In this document: piece by piece, positions 1 to 8,897 of the stretch
How positions within the stretch are numbered: the first letter of the stretch is position 1
Layout of the letters: each line of letters starts with the position of its first letter
NCBI GenBank assembly: GCA_015680635.1
Contig: JAABOA010000113.1
Location: forward strand, 8,204-24,367
DNA: 16,164 bases
From: Lunasporangiospora selenospora
Taxonomy: Eukaryota > Mortierellomycota > Mortierellomycetes > Mortierellales > Mortierellaceae
Reading direction: 5' to 3'
Translations under genes and position numbers: made by a program
Notes under the pieces: model-generated
Seen by the model: only the letters and a program-made list of their open reading frames with translations
What the model was told of the DNA's origin: nothing
Database searches by the model: none

Positions 1-1766
1 TTCTTTCTCGCCATCCTCTTCTTCCTCTTCTTCTTCCTCCTCCTCTTCCTCCTCCTCTTCTTCCTCCTCATCTTCAGACTCCAGCTCGCCCCACAAAGTC
101 TTTTCGACAGGCTCCATGTATGCGGTCTGAACTTCTGTTTGTGTCGTTCCAAAGACATCGCCGTAAAGAGGGCGGTTAAACTCATCAACAGGTGGTTTAC
201 CCCATCCACCAGGGTGGTAGCCCCACTGTGCTCCCTCGGGGATAGGCGCGTTCAGTCCAGGAATCTTCAAGTTCTTGTATCCAGGGGGTGGGCCATATCG
301 TTGCATGTTGATCAGCCAAGGTGGAGGAGCAAGAGGTGGGATTGACAGAGCTGCAATCAAATCCTCTGAGAGTTGTCCTGGCTTGACTTCCTTGGCCTTT
401 GTATCAAACTCTTTTCCTTCGTGATATCTAAAAAGCACATCCCAAAAATGCTTTGTGTTAGTCTATAGCTCCTCTAAACATAAAAAACTTGTGGCAAGAT
501 CTCATTCAAGAATTTGAATCAGATTATTCGCCATTCATCGCCCTCCTCTGTACTTACAATTCGCCATGAATGGTAAGACGTGGCCGTGTCTGGTACCGGA
601 AAAAGGCATCATGCAGTTTTTGATAATCGATATCGATCTTGCCCATCTTTGGTTGAACACGCTCCCTGGTCTTGGTCTTGAGCTTGCTGGCGTCTTCCTT
701 CTCTTTGACTGCATTCCGAAGCTCCATGATACCCGTATCCTTGATGAAATCTGGTAGCTCAAAAGGAGGCTTTTCAATACCACGTTTGCCCTGCAGATAT
801 TTCCGTTTTTGACTCCAATGAGATGGAACAGGGACTGTATTGCGATAGCCCTTGAGTTGAACCAGCAGGTTGGGATCTGAGGATGTGACATCCATCCACT
901 CAACGACTTCAGGGTGTCTTGCCATCTGCTTCAGGAGCGCTACACTCATCCGATTCAAGCGCTTCAGTTTCTTTTTGCTCGTTGAGTGCTTTCCTGTTTG
1001 TTCGTCCGAGTCTGAGCCAGAGTCATCCGAGTCCTTCTTTTTGTCACCACTGGCGCCCTCCTTCGAGTCATCCTCTGCCTCTGCTACGTTGGACTTTTAT
1101 ATATATACCCCCCATTATAAAAGCACAAGAGAAAAAAAGAATAGGTCAGGGTTAGTACAACCAAAAGAAGAGATGAAAAAGAGCATCTTGTAGGGGATCC
1201 TCATACATTCGATCGCAACAACACTCACCTCTGTGCTAGCGTCCTGAATCATAAAGTGCTTAAACACATCCTGGAACTCTTCAAATCCAGGCGCCAACTC
1301 GACTGGTTTTTCAGGAACCCACTCCACCTGAACATCTAGCTTCTATCAATCGCGACGAAGCAGTAAAAGAGAGAGAGAGAGAGAGAGGAATCGAAAAGAG
1401 TGGCGTGAGTACAAAGCAGCGACAAGAACGACAGGGATAAATGTGAACAACCCATTTGCCCTTCTTTTTTTTTTTTCTCTTGTAGATGTCACAAAGATGC
1501 GACAGATTAAATAGAGTAGCAATGGTTGAAATTACCTTGACCTCGGTCTCCTTGGAAGAAGACTCGCCTGTTGGTTGGCCATTGGCACTGTTCTGGGTAG
1601 CCTTTTTCTTTTTTCTACGACCCTTTCCATTCTTGCCCTTGTCCTTTTTTTGAGAGTCGTTTTGACCATTGTTGTCATTGCTGTTGTTGGCATTGCCATG
1701 GTTGGACGTGGCATGGTTGGCGCCTGCCTCGGCGACTGTTGTGCTTTCCGCCTCTGCAATGGCCAT
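1..1766 (-). CDS. SF3B2: Splicing factor 3b subunit 2 (SF3B2/Cus1), C-terminus truncated by window edge
   Basis: Subunit of the SF3b part of U2 snRNP, which helps anchor U2 at the intron branch site in the nucleus. Exons, reading leftwards: 1766-1536, 1342-1229, 1093-558 and 427 to the window edge; phases 0, 0, 2 keep frame. Exon 1 is a low-complexity N-terminus with a Lys/Arg-rich stretch. Exon 3 starts with an acidic, Ser/Lys-rich linker and runs into the DUF382 core: KKKLKRLNRMSVALLKQM, then KRKYLQGKRGIEKPPFELPD and RVQPKMGKIDIDYQKLHDAF. Exon 4 carries the PSP domain, with PPWLINMQRYGPPPGY, LKIPGLNAPIPEGAQWGYHP and RPLYGDVFG, then WGELES and a run of 18 glutamates. About 436 residues are visible. 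The N-terminus is much shorter than in human SF3B2 and shows no SAP domain, so it is nearer the yeast Cus1 layout. Start chosen as the ATG at 1766, the only in-frame ATG before the basic stretch. Identity is secure; the exon 2 acceptor could be 3 nt later (exon from 1339). Confidence 0.95.
16..69 (-). repeat. Poly-glutamate (GAG/GAA) coding tract in SF3B2
   Basis: On the coding (minus) strand, 18 consecutive codons are GAG or GAA, flanked by Asp codons at 13-15 and 70-72. The plus strand is a pure pyrimidine run of CTC/TTC triplets. SF3B2 orthologues also have an acidic stretch just after the WGEL motif, so this is a normal protein feature, but the long pure run is likely to vary in length. 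Confidence 0.85.
1369..1387. repeat. (GA)9 microsatellite inside SF3B2 intron 1
   Basis: Nine GA units on the plus strand, which read as a CT tract on the SF3B2 coding strand. It lies about 25-45 nt upstream of the exon 2 acceptor at 1343-1344, where it can act as or extend the polypyrimidine tract. The same 193-bp intron (1343-1535) also contains a T-run at about 1467-1476 on the plus strand. Confidence 0.8.
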
Positions 1767-2020
1767 GGGGAGGGTGAAGAGGGGTACGTGTTTATCAAGG
1801 GGTGATAGGAGTGGGGCGGTGAGTCGAACAAAAAAAAAGCAAAGGGATGTTACAAGAATTGAGAGAATAGATGATAATGTTCGTTCTGGTGCCGAAATAA
1901 CAGCCCTGAAGGATGGAAAGAGAGGCGATCAAAAAGTCAACCTCACAATGCTACATTCCCAAGCATCGAGGTGATCGCTGACCTAGTGGCTTTGAATATT
2001 TTAACCCTTAATACCATTTA
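1767..2020. promoter_or_regulatory. SF3B2 upstream region and GCP4 3' end (tandem genes)
   Basis: These 254 bp separate the SF3B2 start codon from the GCP4 stop codon; both genes are on the minus strand. The region must hold the SF3B2 promoter and 5' UTR and the GCP4 3' UTR. I see no clear TATA box. The SF3B2 start has a pyrimidine-rich leader (CTTCACCCTCCCC before ATG) and no purine at -3, a weak start context. Confidence 0.5.
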
Positions 2021-2022
2021 TT
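2017..2022 (-). terminator. AATAAA polyadenylation-type signal overlapping the GCP4 stop
   Basis: The minus strand reads GCC TAA TAAATGG: the hexamer AATAAA shares bases with the TAA stop codon of GCP4. If used, it implies a very short GCP4 3' UTR. Such hexamers are common by chance in AT-rich flanks, so confidence is moderate. Confidence 0.45.
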
Positions 2023-4995
2023 AGGCCTCGTCTGGCGACGGCCTCGAAGATCGGAACCACCTGCTCTTGGAGTACTCTAACCGTAGCAAAAGTTGGTCCA
2101 CCTGCCGAAGCACCTCAAAGGACCCAGTTCTGTTGCCCAAAACACTTGATCCTAGTCCTGAAGAGCTTCGCTTCAGAACTGGCCCATCAGTCATTATTCC
2201 AGAGCGCGAAATCTCTGTAAGCTCAGAGTAGAGTTTGTCTGTGTTTTCACGAAATATCTATTATACGATATTCAGTAGCAAACAGTATTAGATGATTAGT
2301 TGGAAGGGAAAAGAGCGCTAAGGTAAACACGTCAGACTTCTTGAGTAAAAGAAAAAAGGTGATATGGTTACCTTGTTCAGTTGAGTAATGTCCATCCAGT
2401 CCTGCCACATGTTCTCATCTTGTTTTTCTTCAAGTCCAGCTTGGAAGCCATCCTGGCCTGCAGCACGGCGACCAACAATTCCGCAGTATCGTTCCACACC
2501 AACAAATATGTTTTTCAGGGTCATTGAGAGACTGTCTGAGTTCAGGAAACAAGCCTGCCGAACTTCGTGGAGTGCCTTAACATGAGCTGCATAGATCTCG
2601 TCAAAACTCTGAGAGGCAGCGGATGGCTCCATGTCCACGTCCATAGACGAGGACAGAGATGACGAAGGGGCTCCAGCCATAAAAGAGCTCTCCTGATGCT
2701 GTGAATCATATTGTCTTTCATGCGATGGTTTTTTGCCAGCAATCGTCTGAAGAAGTGTGTTGTAAGTTGGCTCGACTACATCCATCTAATCGATCAGAGA
2801 GCATAAATATTAGTTGTTGTTTTTTTTTGTGCAAGAGGACAAAGACACGGACCAATTCAAGGTGGACTTCTTCTCGGTACCTGAAGATATGCCCACAAAC
2901 AATCCACCACAAACCCCATGTCTGCTCGGATTGTCGCAACATGCTTCAAGATCTCGGCCTCCTGCTCCTCAATCAGTGTATCTCTCTCATCCTCAACCTC
3001 TTTCACTGTCTTTGAATACTCCCGTGGTTCTGTGCCTGTGAGAACCCTATTCTTCTTAGAGGCCGCAGCATAGGGGGTTCTGGTTTGATTGCGGCGCTGC
3101 TGCCGGGAACGTGCTTGTTGCATCATCGAACGAGCATCCATCCATGCCTGCTGAAGTTTTGATTGAGTCTTGCGAACTGTCATCAGAAAGGCAAAGATAT
3201 CACCATAGTGCTTCAGATCTTCTGCCGTCAAGAAAAAGTCAAGTGGCCAGGAGAGTGTGTACACTAATCTGACAGGTATACCCAATAGCTGATCATCAAA
3301 AATACCAACATCCTCTCCTTGTCCAGTGTTTTGATCTCGCTGGCCCTGCGAAGCGCTTGCTCCTGAGCCAGGCTCCATGGACTGTGTTGACATATCTCTA
3401 CTGCTCTTTGGTGGTCCTGGTCTTGATAATCGAAACTCAAAGTGACGAAGCGAAGGATCGTCCTGAGCTAATGTGCCCTGAGATGCTCTTATTAATAGTC
3501 CTCCTAAATCATGGTCCCGAATGTTGACTCCAGCCGCTGCTGCTGCTCTGGACGCTGCAAAAGATGTGGAAAAATCGCCTCTAATTCCTTCTCGCCCTCC
3601 TCGGGCCATCCCTGGCACTTGAACTCTCGACAATCGATGCCGCTGGAATTCTTCCAGTATCCCGATCAACTTTAATCCAAACTCGCCATCACAGAGTAGA
3701 AAATATCGCCTAAAGGACTCCAAAGCAGTAATGACGCTCTTGCCGATCTGGACTACATTCCAGAGGTGGTTGGCAACATCTCCTCGAATCTCGTGAAGTA
3801 CTATCGCGAGCCTGTACATGTCCAGCACTTCACTATTAGGATAAAATACATCCGTGTCCTTTTGACCATCATCCTCAGTTGTGGTAAGCGGGACTAGAGG
3901 CAAGATAAGTTCAAGGTGACGCCGAGTTGTTGAGGATGGGATGGGGAATGGCTTTGGTTTGGCCTCTCGTACGGTAGCAACTGACTTGCCAATAAATAAT
4001 ACGGTATAAGCGAGATCCAATGGCACCATGAGTGGGATCCTGTCTTCCGCCACTCCATACTCATCCTGCCATTTGGTAGTGCCTGTTGTTGTCAGGGGAT
4101 CTCCGGTAAGCATGGGGTTGGTCATAGAAGGATACCATGTCGAGGACTGCATCAATGCACTTTCAGACGCCTGTCGCTTCCGTCTATTAAAATCCCTAGA
4201 AGTGTTTAGATCTCGGACTTGTGAAGGTGCTGAGGCTGTTGGTATTGATCCACTCGCTCTTGAGACAACAAAGAACTCCTGGTAGGGGTCTTGAATTTGG
4301 CCATAGAGAACCCAAGCAACGATTTGGCGCATCATTACTGCACAGCAACCTTTGAGAAGTTCACTCATCCATTCCCTTTGGAGGGGTACTCCTGACGACG
4401 CTCTGTCCCGCAAAAGGTCGATTAGCTGCCCACCCTTGTATGGAGCCTCTCCCTCTGCTGGTGTTTTCTGTATCTCGCAAAGTAGGCTTGAGATGGCTGG
4501 AAATACCAACTCATATGGAGCAAATCGTGCCGCGATCATGGATAAAGGGACCATGCCTCCATGGTTGTCTTCTCCCGAAAGGATAGCTGTCTCAGTCTTG
4601 ATAATCACCTGGCGATAGCTCTGAAGCTTTCGCTCGAGAGCGTTGGCCAAGGCCATCAAGTAAAGACTTTGTCCTGGTATCTTTGCTTGTCCATTTTGCG
4701 CCTTATCCCTCTGTGTTGCGGATCGCCTTTCTTGAGATCTTCCCGAGTACCGTGACGAGGACGGGGCAATGGATGAGTGTGAAAGATTGAGAGCTCGACA
4801 AGACAAGATAAAGTCGCCAAACTCTCGAAAGTAGAATCCTAGTTGCGCGAGGCGGTCAAGGGTGGCCTTTTCTGCAGGATGAAGCAGTGGAAAATCCTGA
4901 ATGGCAAATGTGGTTGCTATTGCGGGCTCCGGTGGAAATGGTCGAAAGATGTCACCCGGGTATCCTGAGAGTGCTACAAGGAGTTCGTGCAGCAT
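2021..4995 (-). CDS. TUBGCP4: Gamma-tubulin complex component 4 (GCP4, Spc97/Spc98 family)
   Basis: Component of the gamma-tubulin ring complex, which nucleates microtubules at spindle poles and other organising centres. Exons, leftwards: 4995-2881, 2785-2372, 2257-2021, all joined in phase 0, giving about 921 residues. The start is ATG at 4995 (purine at -3); MLHELLVALSGYPGDIFRPF and LLHPAEKATLDRLAQLGFYF match the GCP4 N-terminal domain closely. Around residues 575-625, LVYTLSWPLDFFLTAEDLKH followed by YGDIFAFLMTVRKTQSKLQQ is the typical start of the GCP C-terminal gamma-tubulin-binding domain. The last exon gives IFRENTDKLYSELTEI and ends with VDQLLLRLEYSKSRWF, matching the LLLRLDYNKYY end of human GCP4. 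The protein is about 250 residues longer than human GCP4 (667). The extra length is mostly Ser/Thr-rich loops near residues 280-330 and an Ala-rich stretch near 480. Intron 2786-2880 has a good ACTAAT branch site. Confidence 0.95.
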
Positions 4996-5187
4996 GGTCC
5001 AAAGAATCACGTTGGTTGATCGAATCCTGTCTGGTCATGTCCCCAATGGGAAGACCTTGAACAAAGAGCATTAACGCGCGGGGAGACAAAGTGTCAAAGT
5101 GGCTTTGCACTCCTCTTGAGACCCTCCAAGGTTTCTTTTTAACCTTTGTCTTTTTTTCTTTTTTAATGGTCTAACGTTTTTTCGAGC
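4996..5187. promoter_or_regulatory. Divergent GCP4 / DPH7 promoter region
   Basis: Only 192 bp separate the two divergent ATGs, so both 5' UTRs and any core promoters must fit here. Visible elements: CCAAT at 5043-5047 (plus), a GC-rich ACGCGCGGGG at 5074-5083 that contains the ACGCG core of cell-cycle MCB-type sites, and long pyrimidine/T tracts between about 5130 and 5166 on the DPH7 side. No TATA box is evident. The motif roles are inference from other fungi. Confidence 0.55.
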
Positions 5188-7071
5188 ATGGCAGTATTTA
5201 ATCCAACGTCGATCGATTCTGGAGATACTATCTACAGTGCAGACAGTATTGAATTCTGTCCCTTCAAGAGCCACGCTCACCTACTAGCCTGTGGAACTTA
5301 TCAGCTCAAAAAGGACGAATCTGAAGAGGTCTCTAGCACGTCAGCACCAGAAGTCAGTCCTTCTACCAACAATAGTGACAATAAAGATGACCAGACCGAC
5401 AGCGACAGTGACAGTGACGATGATGAAAACCTCAAGGTGGAGAAACCACACATTAGATTGGGCAGAATCTTGATCTACGACGTTGCAGGCAACGACGACG
5501 AGTCTCGAAAACTGTATGGCCGCGACTAGTTTTGATTGGGTTGGAAAAGTTGACAAGGTTAATTGATACTCCATTGTGCGCGTGATACTAAAAAAAACCA
5601 CACTTCAACATCTGGATAGTAATAACACGGATTGTATCGAAACAGCGGCGGTTCTCGATATGAAATGGTGCGATATACTCAAATGAAGGACGACCCACTG
5701 CATGTCGACTGTTACAAGGAAGAACCCTCTGGCAGATCGGGCCTCTAACCTCCCCACCCCTTTTTTTATGCATCACAGGTGCCACCAGCTCATCAACGAC
5801 AACCCAACTTTGGGAGTAGTAGATGCCTCGGGAGATGTCAGTCTATATCAATTCAAGGACAACGGAACAACACTCGAGATTGTCAGCAAGTTCCAGACAA
5901 ACACGGAAAACAAACTTGCACTGTCGCTAGACTGGTCAAATCGCGTGCATGCGGGGTAAATCCTAGCAGTTCCTGTAAATCTTTAAAAAAAACTGTTGGC
6001 CCACAACAATTCACTCAAGCTTCCTGTTTACTTTATTTCCACCTTCTAATTCATAGTGAGTCAACTCAGATTGCAGTGTCGCTTAGTTCTGGAGACGTGT
6101 CTATACTTCAGCTAGATACATCATCAACCACACTGTCTGAAGTCTTAACGTGGCGTGCTCACGATCTTGAGGCATGGATCGTTGGATGGAACTACCATGA
6201 CACCAATGTCCTCTATAGCGGCGCTGATGATTGTCGATTGAAAGGATGGGATCAGCGAATGGATTGTAGCTATGCGACATTTACTAGCAAGGCGTAAGTG
6301 ACAATCTACAGTTCATGCCTAATCTGCTCGATTATTTTGGCGCTACGCTCTTCTCTAACAGATTTTGTCATGATCGGAATGGACCAAAGGACCTAATCAG
6401 CATACACTCGAGCGCAGGATACATCAGACACTAACCCGTTGTCGCTGCTGTTCAATACAATAGACATCAAATGGGTGTTTGTAGTATTCAGTCCAACCCC
6501 CACGACGAGCACATCCTGGCAACTGGAAGGTAAGCAAGCAATGGACGATTATCATGCTATACAAAAGACTGTATTATCGATCGATTGACTCATTTTATTG
6601 TTTCTTGATCTTTAGTTACGACGAGAATGTTCTTATTTGGGACACACGGTCTATGCGGCAGCCATTGAACACGTTGGAGACAGGAGGAGGTGTCTGGCGA
6701 TTGAAGTGGCACCCTACCCGCAAAGACATCCTTCTGGCTGGTTGTATGCACAATGGATTCCATGTACTTTCTTATGATGGTAATTTACTCCACCTCCCTA
6801 TCCTTGGACCTTGTTTGTTCTTTTTAAAGAGAACCAAGGACTTCTTTCATTCAGATTATGTCTCGAGATTATTTGCTAATACCTCTTTGTATATTGAAAT
6901 GACTACGACACACGGATAGGCGCTTGGTCTGGTCAGATTGTATCCAGCTTTATGGACCACGAGAGCCTGGCCTATGGTGTTGACTGGTCCTACGAGCAGC
7001 CCGAAGCGGCTTCAGAGTTGCCATTAGTTGTGAGCTGCTCGTTCTATGACCATCTGATCCACCTGTGGTAA
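5188..7071 (+). CDS. DPH7: Diphthine methylesterase DPH7 (WD40 protein, WDR85/Rrt2)
   Basis: Removes a methyl ester from methylated diphthine on the conserved His of eEF2, the step before final amidation to diphthamide, in the cytosol. Exons: 5188-5513, 5620-5667, 5779-5955, 6057-6293, 6464-6529, 6616-6779, 6920-7071; total 1,170 nt, 389 residues, similar to yeast Rrt2. Phases agree at every join. Family hallmarks in order: ADSIEFCPF and [10 protein letters not shown]; a Ser/Asp-rich acidic linker; [29 protein letters not shown] (made only by joining 5667 to 5779); [21 protein letters not shown] with [79 protein letters not shown]. Start ATG has A at -3 and G at +4. The 3' end is odd: after TGG the unspliced frame stops at TAA (7069-7071), but a strong GTAAGT donor overlaps it at 7068; see findings. 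Identity secure, last codons uncertain. Confidence 0.93.
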
Positions 7072-7620
7072 GTATTCTATCTTCTTTTTTCTTTTTTTTG
7101 CCTTTATGACAAACTAACACCAACACAGAAAATGTCGCCGCTGTTGCCCAGTGGGTGAGTTTGTTTTGTTTTCTAAGCATGTCTGAAAATGGTGACCTCC
7201 CTTTTTTACAACTAGGCGACCCAAGGAGACGCCGGCACCGACTCTGTAGACTGAAGGTAGAAAGCAACCACATAAACTTTTTTTTTGTCCGTCTAGTCTT
7301 CCTCACTTGGTACAAACTGTGCTCACAAAGGCTCTAGCGAACACTACATTTTTTCACTACTGGTCTCCAGACTAGTAGTCTTGTTTAATTACCAGTTTCC
7401 TCATATATTATTGTTCGAGGACATTAGACTTGGCACAAATGCTATAAACTTGAAAAGATGCTCTGTCCAAAAAATTATGAAAGTACGATGCAAAAACTAA
7501 AAACACGCCGAGTTCACAAAGAAGGGGACCAGTCAGCCAGATAAAGCGAAAAAGACGGTCAGTATTCAATTGATACTTGATCCCAGATTTTCTTCCTCGC
7601 ACTGGGTTCCAAGATTCGAC
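7072..7620. other. Convergent 3' region between DPH7 and BMT2 with two intron-like segments
   Basis: A 549-bp gap holding the 3' flanks of DPH7 (plus) and BMT2 (minus). Two well-formed 61-bp intron candidates are on the plus strand: 7068-7128 (GTAAGT, T-rich tract, CTAAC branch, CACAG) and 7155-7215 (GTGAGT, CTAAG, T-run, ACTAG). They leave a 26-nt exon at 7129-7154. They are either 3' UTR introns or the remnant of a longer DPH7 C-terminus. From about 7330 to 7620 the sequence is AT-rich with no ORF or canonical AATAAA that I can support. Confidence 0.6.
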
Positions 7621-8806
7621 TTACTTATTCCTATTGGGCTTGTCGTGTCGCAACTTCTTTGAGAATGGCTGTACTTTCTTTAAGGAGCTTCCAGGGCCTC
7701 TATCGAGCTGGAAAGCATAGTAAACCAATTTCTTTGCAAAATGATGATTCACTAGGGTGGTGTATCCAAGCGAAGCCATCATCTCCATAAGAAGTTCGTG
7801 ATCCATATACCGTGAATTTTGAATGCATGGCAATGGTAAGACCAAGAAAAGAATACCAGTCCCAGGCACCAAAAACTTGGCGGATCGACGAAGAATTTCG
7901 CCTCGTTGCGCTGGATCCCCTACAAAGTTGACGACGAGGGATAGACAGACAATGTCAAAGAGTTGGTCCTGTTTGGGAGGGATTGGCATCTCAAGAAAAT
8001 CCATCTTGGTGATCAAAGGATCTTGTGGGTTGAGGTCGATGGGTGTTGTGGTAATCCAGCTTGAGTATCGTTTGTAGTTGTGTGGTGACAAAGCGCCCAC
8101 GTCTAGTAGCCTAAGCGGAGGATCTGTCTAAAGGTGGTTTGATGCATGTTAGATTATTGAATGATTATCTCTAGGGCGTTGGAAATTGCTCCGCAATCCT
8201 GAAAAAAAACTTCAAAGGGATAAAAAAAAGTCTAACCTTCTTGTTCATATTGGGTCGACAGGATTCAAGGACAGGGATGAGCCATTTGCTAGAATCCCCT
8301 CCACGTTGCTTTGACTGGCCCAGAGTGGATGCCTTTTGATACATGTCTAGGCCACCCAGATCATCCATTTCTTTCCTAATCTCTGCAATCCTAGATAATT
8401 CCTTGGCCGTCTGATCAGGCGTAGATCTCCGGGCTATTGAAAGCTCTGACTTTGTGCCATTGCCGGCGTTATTGTTCAGCTTTGTCAAACATTTTGATAG
8501 CTCTTTGTTGAGTGTATGATATCGCCGGATAAGCTGTGCTGTTGCGAGGGAGGACTTTTGACGCGAGGCCGATTGTGAGCCCTTGACTGCCAAAAGAGAT
8601 GATGTTGTTGAGGTGGTCTCGGCATCTTTTGGGGTGAGGAGTTTGAGTGCTAAAAGTGGATCCGCATGTTGAAAAACAGAAGATGTCAAGTCTGAAGTCG
8701 CCACAGAACTAGCTTTGGTCACAGATGGTCCGAGTGGTCCTTGCGCAGTAACTGGTGCTCGCCTCCGCTTGGCTGTTGGTCGTGAATGCCTTTTCTTTAT
8801 CGCCAT
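7621..8806 (-). CDS. BMT2: 25S rRNA adenine-N1 methyltransferase (BMT2/SAMTOR family)
   Basis: In yeast, Bmt2 uses S-adenosylmethionine to make m1A in 25S rRNA in the nucleolus; the animal relative SAMTOR is a SAM sensor for mTORC1. Exons: 8806-8237 and 8127-7621, joined in phase 0, 358 residues, close to yeast Bmt2. The N-terminus is strongly basic (MAIKKRHSRPTAKRRRAPVT), suiting a nuclear/nucleolar protein. Residues 130-185 carry the family block with RRYHTLNKELSK, GGLDMYQKASTLGQSKQRGG and DSSKWLIPVLE. The methyltransferase fold begins in exon 2: LRLLDVGALSPHNY is the SAM-binding motif I (Asp199-Gly201), followed by IDLNPQ (Asp221), MDFLEMPIP (Asp233) and FDIVCLSLVVNFVGDPAQRG. FLVLPLPCIQNSRYMDHELL and ASLGYTTL complete the fold. 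Start is the only ATG in the frame, with A at -3 and G at +4. Intron 8128-8236. Enzyme rather than sensor function is inferred from fungal precedent. Confidence 0.92.
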
Positions 8807-8897
8807 TGTTCTTTTTTTTTTTCCGCCACTCTGTGTCAAACTTGGGTGATCTCTGCTTTTGATCTGACATACAATTTGGGACTGGCTTTTTTTTGGA
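8807..8897. promoter_or_regulatory. 91-bp divergent BMT2 / MCM10 promoter region
   Basis: The two start codons face away from each other across 91 bp. An 11-nt T run (8812-8822) sits just upstream of the BMT2 ATG, and a second T run of eight lies at 8887-8894 before the MCM10 ATG. Poly(dA:dT) runs exclude nucleosomes in fungi, which would suit a shared open promoter. No TATA, CCAAT or MCB site was seen. If MCM10 actually starts at the next strong in-frame ATG (9027), the gap would be 220 bp. Confidence 0.5.

Noticed and set aside
4028-4755. Several plus-strand ORFs of 64-88 codons inside GCP4
   Set aside because: Antisense shadows of the long GCP4 exon, which has strong family matches on the minus strand.
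4996-5010. Upstream extension of GCP4 by five codons (GTG at 5010)
   Set aside because: The codon at 5010 is GTG, not ATG. The family begins at MLHELLxALSGYPG, which corresponds to the ATG at 4995.
8812-8822. T run as an RNA polymerase III terminator or small RNA gene
   Set aside because: No A-box or B-box or foldable RNA was seen nearby, and similar T runs occur in many introns here.
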